From Paenibacillus sp. UBA6285 (GTDB lineage Bacteria; Bacillota; Bacilli; Paenibacillales; Paenibacillaceae): DNA of 6,858 nt. Positions within the stretch are counted from its first letter, which is position 1; each line of letters begins with the position of its first letter. The notes under the pieces are model-generated. The model was not told the origin of the DNA. It worked only from the letters and a program-made list of their open reading frames with translations, and did not search any database. The DNA is taken from NCBI GenBank assembly GCA_002438345.1, contig DJUJ01000158.1, forward strand, positions 43,614 through 50,471, in the 5' to 3' direction. Of the stretch, positions 1-6,858 are shown piece after piece. The position numbers and the translations under genes are program-made.

Positions 1-338
1 ATAAGTGTAATAGATAATTTATCGAATTCTGATGGTTCTTCATTATTTGGTATTATCAAAAGGTGATTCAGACCAAGCAAAGCCAACGAATATTTGTCGC
101 GTTCAAGTAATTCTTGAATTTTATTGATGATAAAGGCGGCACTATCATCTCTATGTTTATCAGTCAGCGCATTAAACAACTTATCCCATAAGGCCTCGCT
201 TCCTATTTCAAGAATAACTTCCCACAGAATCTTATTTTCAGAATTGACTTCACTGTACCATACTTCCAATTGATCAAAAGTGCTGCGGACTGTGTTAAGG
301 CCTAGATCGAAGTTCTCTTTACTTTCAAGATTATTCAT
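1..338 (-). CDS. Unknown protein, N-terminal 112 residues, cut by window edge
   Basis: The reading frame starts at ATG 338-336 and stays open to the window edge, giving 112 residues that begin MNNLESKENFDLGL. The start is supported by GGAGGT four bases upstream and by an 8 bp overlap with the stop codon of the helicase remnant (ATGAATAA), a typical translational-coupling layout. The visible part is acidic and appears mainly helical, with several Trp and Leu residues (for example LEVWYSEV and ALWDKLFNAL). It has no signal peptide, membrane segment or nucleotide-binding motif. I do not recognise the family. It was evidently co-transcribed with the helicase gene when that gene was intact, so it may have been its partner, but this is inference from position only. 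Unlike its neighbour it has no visible lesion. Confidence is high that it is coding and nil for function. Confidence 0.8.
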   Translation of the reverse strand, partial: MNNLESKENFDLGLNTVRSTFDQLEVWYSEVNSENKILWEVILEIGSEALWDKLFNALTDKHRDDSAAFIINKIQELLERDKYSLALLGLNHLLIIPNNEEPSEFDKLSITL

Positions 339-1844
339 GGGCACCTCCATAAATTATATAGAAATAATTAAAACTTCTTTCGCAGTTTTGATTCTTAATA
401 TCGTTTAAATTCGCACTATGGAAGAGCCATAACTGATCCCTCGATCGGCTGGCAGCGACATTAAATCTTCGTTTGTCCTTCTCACTTGCTAGAGCTCTCA
501 TAGTCGTCTCGCCTGGTGAAGCTACTAAGCTTAAGAAGATCACCTCTCGTTCATCCCCTTGGAGTGCATAGGCGTCACCACAAATAAGGTTTCTACGTTC
601 CATTTCTTCAGTCCAATCTCCCTTAAAAGCAATGACTATGTTGAGTAATCCCTTGAACCACTTTCTCGAAATCCGAAATGCTCCATCATCGCTTCCCAAA
701 AGGTTTACACATAGAGCTTGGATTTCGTCTGAAAGTTTTTCTTTTACCACTTTTAACGCTCTTGGAGTTTGGCTAGTAACTAAGATTTTTTGACCTGAGG
801 TTAGTAAATGAGTAATCAGGTTAGCAATGGTATGACTTTTCCCGGTTCTTGGCGGCCCTTGAACAATGACACCCTCTTGTCTATTTAGTGTTTCAACGAT
901 TCGTATCTGTGCTTCGTTAGCTGGCTTGGGGAAATAGACTTCTTGAACTTCATAATTAGCATCAATAGACTGCGAATCGGGGAAGCATTGTTGATCTTCA
1001 TATGTATCTGGATAGTCCTCAGCCAACGTTTCTACCACATGATGAATACCTTTAGGAACTTGGTTATTTTCCAGTCTGAGTTGTTCAAAGATTGTAGAGT
1101 AGGCTTGGATATATCCACGTTCCGTTCTCTTTCGTAATATCAACGCGGGGAAGGAAACAATAGGATGCGCCTTGGGATCATAAGACACTTCTAAAGTGTT
1201 CTCGAAGTTCCCTTCTGCGACACAGAATTCACCCATTTTCTCTTCATTCCAAAAATCATCTTCCAAGCTCTCTAATGAAGATTCAATTGATTGTATCGCA
1301 TCACGATTAGGACTCTGGTCAATTTCCAACCTATCCTGCTCTAAGAAAGACTTTGTTCCTTCTGAAGGAGCTTGAAGTGTAAATGTCCCTGTATTCGTAT
1401 CCATCGTTAATTCAGCTCGACCTGTCAGTAAATAACGAGTAATAGAATTAACATTTGGTCCCTTCCAGCGAAGTAACCACTTGCTACAACAGGCTCATAC
1501 TGCTCTCCTAGCTTTTTTTGCAGTTGGTAAATCGAGAACAACTTCTCATAGTGTTCTTGGATTTTCCGGCTACGTTTATACTCAGTGAACCAAGGCTTCC
1601 ATAGCTTCTCAAGGTAATCCGCCCATATGCTGTGAAGTTCTATCTGAACAGTGAACAAGATGAATTGGGGAATCTCTTAACCCTAATCTTCATTTTCTTC
1701 ATCGACATTTTCTACAGCATCTTCTACTATCGTATCATTCTGATATTCAGAATTAGGCAACTGTTCTTTAAGTTTAGGAATATCTCCACAAATAGCTTAA
1801 TACACTTATTCAATTATCCAAATAAAAACCCCTTTTTCAGACAT
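331..1844 (-). pseudogene. Decayed superfamily 1 DNA helicase (large AAA-type helicase family)
   Basis: This is the remnant of a large SF1 helicase. A likely original start is ATG 1844-1842 (MSEKGVFIWIIE, preceded by AGGGG), but that frame stops after 12 codons. Coding-like sequence resumes in other frames from about 1807 and 1787, then meets TAG (1685-1683) and TAA (1679-1677). From 1676 to about 1475 the same frame encodes a family-like stretch (SIWADYLEKLWKPW, LFSIYQLQKKLGEQYE). A missing base near 1474-1478 shifts the frame; the next frame reads LLRWKGPNVN and runs on to the stop at 331. That last segment (357 codons from an internal ATG at 1404) holds Walker A as GPPRTGKS (residues 183-190), the motif Ia region (ILVTSQTPRALKV), then jumps to motif V (ALQGDEREVIFLS) and motif VI (RRFNVAASRSRDQLW). 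The Walker B/DExx box and motifs III-IV are missing, so an internal in-frame deletion is inferred. ATPase activity is not expected. Family membership is judged from remembered conserved motifs; an exact subfamily is not assigned. Confidence 0.85.
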
Positions 1845-1910
1845 TTATCCCCTATCATAATATTCCATTAAAAAAGCTACATACTGTCAGCGAGTATATG
1901 TTCCCATAAA

Positions 1911-1934
1911 AAATCCTCCCGATGGGGAGGATTT
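1911..1934 (-). terminator. Rho-independent terminator of the sbcDC operon
   Basis: A perfect 10 bp stem (AAATCCTCCC paired with GGGAGGATTT) encloses a 4-base loop. Read on the minus strand, the stem is followed by an unbroken run of T (GGATTTTTTATGGG). It lies about 40 bases past the sbcC stop codon, the expected place to end the operon transcript. It also separates sbcC from the decayed helicase, implying that the latter had its own promoter between about 1845 and 1910. I could not assign that promoter with confidence. Confidence 0.9.
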
Positions 1935-1973
1935 AATAAAGCGAATATATTACAGCAAATATGTTAATGATAT

Positions 1974-4900
1974 CTAGCTAACATAAAAGTTAGTATAACT
2001 ATACCCTTCTCTAGTTTTCTTCACCTCCAAGATTGCAGGTATTGCTTGCTTTAGCTCCTGAACATGTGAGATCACACCAATCATTCGCCCGGACTGTTGC
2101 AGGTCAATCAGAGTATCAATGGCCTTGTTCAGTGATTCTTCATCCAGTGAACCAAAACCCTCGTCGATAAACATTGTTTCTAGTGAAACACCGCCATCAT
2201 AGGCTTGAATAACATCTGCCATTCCAAGCGCCAAGCATAGCGAAGCATTAAACTTTTCTCCACCGGATAATGTCTTCACATCTCTCAACTGACCAGTGTA
2301 ATTGTCATACACATCAAATCCAAGACCACTTTGCTTGCCACGTTTCTCCATACGATCGCTGCGAACAAGGTAATATTGTCCTCCGGACATTTTTTGTAGG
2401 CGATGGTTTGCATTGTAGATAATTTTGTCCAAAAACTCAATTTGTAGGTAGCGTTCAAAGGAGATCTTTTTACTATTTTCACCTCGTACAACATCATACA
2501 AATCTTTCACTAGCTGGTATTCACTTTCAGCATCCTTACAGCTACGCTCGGCCACAAGGATGTTCGCCTTGTATTCCGTGCCTTTATCAAGATTATTCTC
2601 GGCTTGCAAAGACTCGCCACGAACGATATCAATAAATTGTTCCATCTCCTGTAGGTGTTGCAGCATTATGGTGAGATCCTGACGTTCTTTGCCTGCCAGC
2701 GATATAGTTAGATCCTCCATTTGTTTGGTTACCGTGGCCAGCGCTGTCTTGTATGCTTCAATTTGTTTCCGCAACTCTGCTTGAGCATCATTGCTCATCT
2801 TCGCTGCTTTATAGCTTTCTTCTGAAGCGAATCCGGCCTGCTCTAACGCACTGTGGTAACTTTGAAAAGCTTTTTCCTTGTTGGCAGTCGCTTCGCTCTT
2901 CATATTCTCAGCACTACTACGGCTAGTAAATGCCTTGATGTAACGTTCATTCGTCTCCTGGTATTGACTCTGTACTTGCTTCCATTTGGCCTCCAGTTGT
3001 CTATTGTTAACCTCTGCAATCTTGATATGCTGTTCTAGTTTCTCGAGACTACGCACATCATCTGGCAAATTGGATAGCGATTGCTCATATAACGCTTTCT
3101 TTGTTACATGCTCCGTATTTTTATGATTGAACAGATTCAGAGTATGTTCCTTGAGTTTGCGTAACTCCTCCAATTTGCTATCCAATGTTTCTAATGCCTG
3201 CTTAAGTGGAATCAACATAGCATTGTATTCCTTCAGTTGCTTCTCCTCTTCAGCCAGTGCTTTTCCCTCTATTAGCAGATCGGCGTAAACAGCCTGAATC
3301 CCTTCTAAAGAATATCCCTGTTCCAGCAACTGTTGCTGCTTCTCTTGAATCTGCTGTTCAGTAGTTGTAAGTTTCGCTTTTGCTTCGTGGTGTTTTTTTT
3401 CAAATGAAGATTTCTCCTTACGCATCCGTTCAAGCTCTTCTTTGGTAGGAATGTTGCCGGTGGCTGCCGCTTTTTGGGGATGATCAAGACTTCCGCAGAC
3501 AGGACATAACTCACCGTCATGAAGATGACTTGCGAGTAATCCTGCTTGTCCTTCAATCCAGCGCTCCTCTATTTCAGAATACGCCTGTTCCGCTTGTTCA
3601 AATGACTCTTTATTCCCTTTTTCCTCGGCTTGTTCCTTTGTAAGTTTTTCTAAGAGGCCCAGATATTCTTGCATAGTTACAGCCTGCTGTCTTAACAGGT
3701 TAAGCTTCTCTGTTTTTACCGGCAAATGAAGAACCTTTTCATCCATTTCCTTAACTTGAGCTGCTTTAGAGGATCGTTCGTTTTGCTTGATCTCCAGCTC
3801 ATCAATTGCACCGTTCAACTGCTTTGAAAAGGCCTCCACTTCTATTCCAAGCTTCATGACTCCATGCTGTTTCTGATCAATCTCTTTTACTACTGGTAAA
3901 TATCCTTGAAGTCTATCCAGTTCACGCAAAGACTGATTCCGTAATTCTTCCTTCCCCTCTTCCTGCTTATAGAGAGAAGTAGCCATATTGAGGGCAGCTT
4001 CAGCCTGCAAGCATTCAGCGAGCGCAGCTTCGAGAAACTTGCTTTTACGGCTTAGTTCATCTGTCATTTCAATATTATGCCTTTCATAGACCTGAAGATG
4101 AATCGCTTGCTCTGCGAGTGAAAGCTGCACTGTTTGCTGCATGACAACATCCTCTTTCGATATTAGCTGTTGTCTTACCTCAGATTTCTGATCCAAAAGA
4201 TCAAATTGCCCATTTATGCCTTGAGCTTGATGATAAACTGCTGTATGCTCTTGAAGTTTGGTCAATTCAGATTGCTGCAGCAGCTTCTTTTCCTTCAGTT
4301 GTACGGAATAAAATTCAATTTCTTTATCTAGTGCTTCTAGAACTTGAAACGTATTGTGGTTCTCTTGTTGAAATACCTTGTACAAGTCAGAGACTTCACG
4401 CCCACCTAAAGAACCCTTCACATTACCGATATGATATTCCAACATTTTTGATTGCTCCGAGCAGATTTGCTGCATATCCTTTCGTTGTTCATTTAAATGG
4501 TCGGTGACCTGTTTATATAATCCGGTCTTAAAAATCCTGCGCAAGATTTCTTCCTTGTTCTCTGTCTCTGAGGTGAGCAGCTTGCGGAATTCACCCTGTG
4601 GCAGCATAACGATCTGGCTAAACTGCTCCTTGGTGAGTCCAATAAGTCCGCTAATTTTCTCATCCACCTGTGACACGATAAAGCGATCGACAATGGGGAC
4701 GTCCTGTCCACTGCTGGTTTCGTAAAGCTCATAGGAATCTCCTGTCGCACCCTTGTTTCCGGACTTCACATGGGCCAACTGCCGAAATACACGATATATC
4801 CGACCTTTTAGTTCAAATTCCAAATCAACAGAAGTGTGTGTCTGATCATCGGCGAAATGGCTGCGGAGCATCTTGTTATCATTTCTGTCCTCACCACTTG

Positions 4901-5066
4901 CATCTCCATACAGAGCAAAACAGATTGCATCAAAAATAGAAGTCTTCCCAGCCCCCGTATTTCCAGATACCACAAATAAGCGGTGCTCTTTAAGTTCGGA
5001 GAAATTAATAACCTCTGTATCCTTATACGGCCCGAACGCCGTCATTGTCAGCTTCAACGGTCTCAT
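1974..5066 (-). CDS. sbcC: Exonuclease subunit SbcC (Rad50-type SMC ATPase)
   Basis: SbcC is the ATPase and DNA-tethering subunit of the SbcCD nuclease, which opens hairpins and processes blocked double-strand ends. The protein has 1030 residues, close to family size. The N-terminal half-ATPase has Walker A GNTGAGKT (35-42) and the Q-loop in IVMLPQGEF (Q157). Long charged coiled-coil arms run from about 180 to 510 and 540 to 860, meeting at the zinc hook CPVC (521-524). The C-terminal half has the ABC signature LSGGEK (933-938), Walker B MFIDEGFG (965-972, D968 and E969), the D-loop SLDEESL and the switch histidine in VISHVQE (H1001). ATG at 5066 is preferred because AAGGAGG lies nine bases upstream and RPLKLTMTAFGPY follows at once, as usual in the family. 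A TTG seven codons earlier would place the ribosome binding site inside the gene. It overlaps sbcD by 44 bp. No lesion is visible. Confidence 0.97.
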   Translation of the reverse strand: MRPLKLTMTAFGPYKDTEVINFSELKEHRLFVVSGNTGAGKTSIFDAICFALYGDASGEDRNDNKMLRSHFADDQTHTSVDLEFELKGRIYRVFRQLAHVKSGNKGATGDSYELYETSSGQDVPIVDRFIVSQVDEKISGLIGLTKEQFSQIVMLPQGEFRKLLTSETENKEEILRRIFKTGLYKQVTDHLNEQRKDMQQICSEQSKMLEYHIGNVKGSLGGREVSDLYKVFQQENHNTFQVLEALDKEIEFYSVQLKEKKLLQQSELTKLQEHTAVYHQAQGINGQFDLLDQKSEVRQQLISKEDVVMQQTVQLSLAEQAIHLQVYERHNIEMTDELSRKSKFLEAALAECLQAEAALNMATSLYKQEEGKEELRNQSLRELDRLQGYLPVVKEIDQKQHGVMKLGIEVEAFSKQLNGAIDELEIKQNERSSKAAQVKEMDEKVLHLPVKTEKLNLLRQQAVTMQEYLGLLEKLTKEQAEEKGNKESFEQAEQAYSEIEERWIEGQAGLLASHLHDGELCPVCGSLDHPQKAAATGNIPTKEELERMRKEKSSFEKKHHEAKAKLTTTEQQIQEKQQQLLEQGYSLEGIQAVYADLLIEGKALAEEEKQLKEYNAMLIPLKQALETLDSKLEELRKLKEHTLNLFNHKNTEHVTKKALYEQSLSNLPDDVRSLEKLEQHIKIAEVNNRQLEAKWKQVQSQYQETNERYIKAFTSRSSAENMKSEATANKEKAFQSYHSALEQAGFASEESYKAAKMSNDAQAELRKQIEAYKTALATVTKQMEDLTISLAGKERQDLTIMLQHLQEMEQFIDIVRGESLQAENNLDKGTEYKANILVAERSCKDAESEYQLVKDLYDVVRGENSKKISFERYLQIEFLDKIIYNANHRLQKMSGGQYYLVRSDRMEKRGKQSGLGFDVYDNYTGQLRDVKTLSGGEKFNASLCLALGMADVIQAYDGGVSLETMFIDEGFGSLDEESLNKAIDTLIDLQQSGRMIGVISHVQELKQAIPAILEVKKTREGYSYTNFYVS

Positions 5067-6219
5067 AACGCTCACCCTCCTTCTCAAGGATTTCCTGCAG
5101 CGTTTCGATAAACAACTTCTCTGTTTCTGGCGATAGATCTGTTCCTCTTACGTCTTTATAAAAAACTTTGAACAGCGAAAGTCCATCCATTTTCGCTCGT
5201 CCATCAACCGCCTGTGACTCCCCAATCAATCCTGAGATGGCCAGCTTCCGTTCAACATGCATTGCATTTGGGTAGACCGAACGAACCCGTTCCATTGGTG
5301 ATGATACTAACACTTCATCCAGCAAGCGGACGAACACATAATCATCATTGATTACATGCTGCTCAATATCTGCGATCAAACCTTCAACTGTCCGCATGTC
5401 GTGTCGTGGCGTCAGCAATCTTTTCTCAATCGTTGTATTTCCGTGTTCATTCAGATGGACAATCAAATATCCCTTGTTATGAAGTTCTTCCGAAATGGAA
5501 TACTTCAGCGGTGAGCCAGAATACCGAATCTTTTCGTTTCCAACATGATGTGCCTGGTGCAAGTGACCTAATGCGGTGTAATGGAATCCATCAAAATATT
5601 CGGAGCTCACATGTTCAGCCCCACCGATAGACAGCGGCCGTTCAGAATCGCTCGTATTCTCCTGAGCTTCACCACCAGGAGTTACAAAAGCGTGCCCCAC
5701 AAAAATATGGCGGGCGTTTGAGTCCAGCGTTTTTTTAATCGTCTCCGTAATCTTCTGCATGGCATCGTTATGTGTTCTGATACTCTCATCACCAAATAAA
5801 TAACGTACTTTCCCAGGCTCAGCATAAGGAATGAGATGGAAGTGAACTTCACCATTTTCATCTCTCAACACCACGGGCTCCATGGGATTGGTAAGTTCTC
5901 CTGCAATATGTAATCCCGATGCTTTCATAAAGCTGCTGCCGAAATCTAGGCGACTTGGACTATCATGATTACCCGCGACCGCCAGTACTGGAATTTTCAA
6001 CTGAAGTATAATCGTCTCTAGCACCCTATCGAGCAATTGTACTGCTTCTGTCGGTGGAACCGCACGATCGTAAAGATCACCTGCGATAATGATGACATCG
6101 GGCTGTTCCGTTTCGATATCCTTGATGAACTGTTCGAGAATATATTGCTGGTCCTCTGTCATATAGACACCTTGTACCAACTTGCCGAGATGCCAGTCTG
6201 CGGTGTGGAATATTTTCAT
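5023..6219 (-). CDS. sbcD: Exonuclease subunit SbcD (Mre11-type metallophosphoesterase)
   Basis: SbcD is the manganese-dependent nuclease subunit that works with SbcC. It has 398 residues, normal for the family. The phosphoesterase motifs appear in order: DWH (D8, H10), GDLYDR (47-52, D48), GNHD (83-86, N84 and H85), VGHAFVTPGG (H176) and GHLH (218-221, H219 and H221). These supply the two-metal site and the catalytic histidine. The C-terminal part after about residue 270 fits the capping and SbcC-binding region of the family. ATG 6219-6217 is chosen because it gives the canonical start MKIFHTADWHLGK and has AAAGGA nine bases upstream. An ATG ten bases upstream is out of frame. It is first in a two-gene operon with sbcC; its last 44 bp overlap the sbcC start and carry the sbcC ribosome binding site, suggesting coupled synthesis of the subunits. 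Confidence 0.97.
   Translation of the reverse strand: MKIFHTADWHLGKLVQGVYMTEDQQYILEQFIKDIETEQPDVIIIAGDLYDRAVPPTEAVQLLDRVLETIILQLKIPVLAVAGNHDSPSRLDFGSSFMKASGLHIAGELTNPMEPVVLRDENGEVHFHLIPYAEPGKVRYLFGDESIRTHNDAMQKITETIKKTLDSNARHIFVGHAFVTPGGEAQENTSDSERPLSIGGAEHVSSEYFDGFHYTALGHLHQAHHVGNEKIRYSGSPLKYSISEELHNKGYLIVHLNEHGNTTIEKRLLTPRHDMRTVEGLIADIEQHVINDDYVFVRLLDEVLVSSPMERVRSVYPNAMHVERKLAISGLIGESQAVDGRAKMDGLSLFKVFYKDVRGTDLSPETEKLFIETLQEILEKEGERYETVEADNDGVRAV
5076..5082 (-). promoter_or_regulatory. Ribosome binding site of sbcC inside sbcD
   Basis: The minus strand reads AAGGAGG followed by nine bases (GTGAGCGTT) and then ATG at 5066. This near-perfect Shine-Dalgarno sequence lies within the last codons of sbcD. 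It fixes the sbcC start at 5066 rather than at the earlier TTG (5087), which lies upstream of it. Confidence 0.85.
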
Positions 6220-6254
6220 GGTTAACCATCCTTTCGGGTTGTATAAGTTAGTCT

Positions 6255-6260
6255 ATTATA
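6255..6260 (-). promoter_or_regulatory. Candidate -10 box of the sbcDC promoter
   Basis: The minus strand has a consensus TATAAT 35 bases upstream of the sbcD start codon. It sits immediately after the T-run of the terminator hairpin of the preceding gene. No good -35 hexamer is found at 16-18 bases: that position falls in the hairpin loop (CCTCCT). The nearest TTGACA-like words, CTGACA and CTGTCA within the stem, are at spacings of 24 and 13. Either the promoter is weak or the box is fortuitous. Confidence 0.5.
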
Positions 6261-6263
6261 AAC

Positions 6264-6299
6264 AAAAGTTCGCTGACAGGAGGTTGTCAGCGAACTTTT
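6264..6299 (-). terminator. Rho-independent terminator after the BrxL-like gene
   Basis: A perfect 15 bp stem (AAAAGTTCGCTGACA and its complement) surrounds a 6-base loop. It begins about nine bases after the stop codon of the BrxL-like gene. On the minus strand the stem ends in TTTT followed by GTTTATAATAG. Because both arms end in A/T runs the hairpin is symmetrical and could also stop plus-strand transcription. It isolates the sbcDC operon from its upstream neighbour. Confidence 0.9.
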
Positions 6300-6308
6300 A
6301 TTCTCATT

Positions 6309-6858
6309 CTAATTAGTTATTTCAATTTTTATTTTTTTATATTCAGGGTCCATTTTATGCAATTCATCCCTAACCCTCTGACGTAGCTCAACAGCTGGTT
6401 TTAAACAATATGCAATAAAATCGTCGTTACTTACTTTCATATCAGGGAAAAGGATCTTGAGGAAGCCAGTCGCGAGTCTCTGAATTGCTTTAAAATCCCG
6501 TAAATCCTTGCAATTTGTTAAATGCATATAACCACTTACAAAATCGGAGTAGTCGACTTTTCCACGTAAATTATGTAGTATCTCAGAAAAAAAATCACCT
6601 TTAAATCCAAGTGTTTTCGAAGGAGTATCATTAGACACTCTGGGCATTTTCCATCCAGGAATAATTCCATGTAGTCGGTCAATAAATGCTGTTTCCTGCA
6701 AAAAGTTAGGTATTTCTTTCAAAATCCCCTCTTCTTGATACTGCGGATTTCTATTTTCATCCAATGCAATATTACCTAGCATTACAAATCCTGCTTCAGA
6801 AGTAGCCTCAGTATTTCCACGGCTAAACTTCCCACTTTCCAGATAAGTTTTCAGACCG
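6309..6858 (-). CDS. BrxL-like AAA+ ATPase (BREX Lon-related family), C-terminal part
   Basis: The frame is open from the window edge to TAG at 6309, giving the last 182 residues of a larger protein. The ATG at 6782 is internal: the frame continues upstream with LKTYLESGKFSRGNTEATSE, a stretch conserved in BrxL-type ATPases just after Walker B. Further markers are the sensor 1 strand FVMLGNI (residues 24-30, N29), the segment FIDRLHGIIPGW (58-69) with a likely arginine finger R61, and a helical C-terminal lid (FKAIQRLATGFLKILFPD, LRQRVRDELHKM). BrxL proteins form DNA-bound AAA+ rings and belong to BREX phage-defence systems. Long members carry a Lon-like protease domain after this region. Here the protein stops right after the lid, so it belongs to, or resembles, the short form (roughly 450 residues in total, from family knowledge). 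No other BREX gene is visible. The family call is firm; BREX membership is not shown. Confidence 0.8.
   Translation of the reverse strand, partial: GLKTYLESGKFSRGNTEATSEAGFVMLGNIALDENRNPQYQEEGILKEIPNFLQETAFIDRLHGIIPGWKMPRVSNDTPSKTLGFKGDFFSEILHNLRGKVDYSDFVSGYMHLTNCKDLRDFKAIQRLATGFLKILFPDMKVSNDDFIAYCLKPAVELRQRVRDELHKMDPEYKKIKIEITN

Noticed and set aside
1425..1658. Separate 77-residue gene with a TTG start
   Set aside because: Its sequence is the continuation of the decayed helicase in another frame, it follows in-frame stops, and it has no ribosome binding site of its own.
1632..1871. Plus-strand 79-residue hydrophobic open frame
   Set aside because: It is the complement of the acidic helicase 5' remnant; the hydrophobic, Phe/Ile-rich look comes from reading GAA/GAT-rich DNA backwards.
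1881..1897. Small inverted repeat ATAC...GTAT near the sbcC terminator
   Set aside because: Only four base pairs with a long loop, expected by chance in AT-rich DNA.
5067..5087. Earlier TTG start for sbcC (seven extra residues RRRVSV-like)
   Set aside because: The strong AAGGAGG lies downstream of this TTG and upstream of ATG 5066, and the family begins at MRPLKL-type sequence.
4873..5136. Plus-strand open frame over the sbcD/sbcC junction
   Set aside because: It is antisense to two conserved genes, has no ribosome binding site and no recognisable protein features. Other plus-strand frames within sbcC and sbcD were rejected for the same reason.
5278..5292. GAAC/GTTC words resembling a LexA (SOS) box
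   Set aside because: Spacing does not fit the Gram-positive GAAC-N4-GTTC form, and the site lies inside sbcD coding sequence.
1884..6294. Shared word TGTCAGCGA near both terminator regions
   Set aside because: A nine-base match only, with no longer flanking similarity; not enough to call a repeat or attachment site.

Overview
The window looks like chromosomal DNA from a low-to-moderate GC Gram-positive bacterium of the Bacillales/Paenibacillaceae type. This rests on the style of the SbcC and SbcD proteins, the strong AGGAGG-like ribosome binding sites and the short U-tailed hairpin terminators. The genus is an inference. All recognisable genes lie on the minus strand, so transcription runs from high to low coordinates.

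The high-coordinate edge (6309-6858) holds the C-terminal part of a BrxL-like AAA+ ATPase, the Lon-related family known from BREX phage-defence systems. Its reading frame continues beyond the window. It ends before any Lon-type protease domain and is followed at once by a strong, perfectly paired hairpin terminator (6264-6299). A -10-like box just past this hairpin probably starts the next operon.

The centre (1974-6219) is an intact sbcD-sbcC operon: the Mre11-type nuclease SbcD (398 aa) and the Rad50-type SMC ATPase SbcC (1030 aa from the preferred start). The two genes overlap by 44 bp, and the sbcC ribosome binding site lies inside the end of sbcD. All main catalytic motifs of both subunits are present. 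Together they form the complex that opens and trims hairpins and blocked DNA ends. A hairpin with a T-run (1911-1934) ends the operon.

The low-coordinate part (331-1844) is the wreck of a large superfamily 1 helicase gene of the kind often seen in defence islands. It has out-of-frame segments at the 5' end, two in-frame stops, a single-base frameshift, a substituted Walker A glycine and a large in-frame internal deletion joining the Walker A region to motifs V/VI. Its stop codon overlaps the start of a further gene (338 to below 1) that is intact as far as it is visible, has a good ribosome binding site and has no recognised function.

In all, a conserved DNA-repair operon is flanked by one defence-type gene still open at the window edge and by one decayed helicase with a surviving partner gene. 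No tRNA, rRNA, CRISPR array or insertion sequence was seen. I see no clear new system. The best lead is the lost helicase and its coupled unknown partner.
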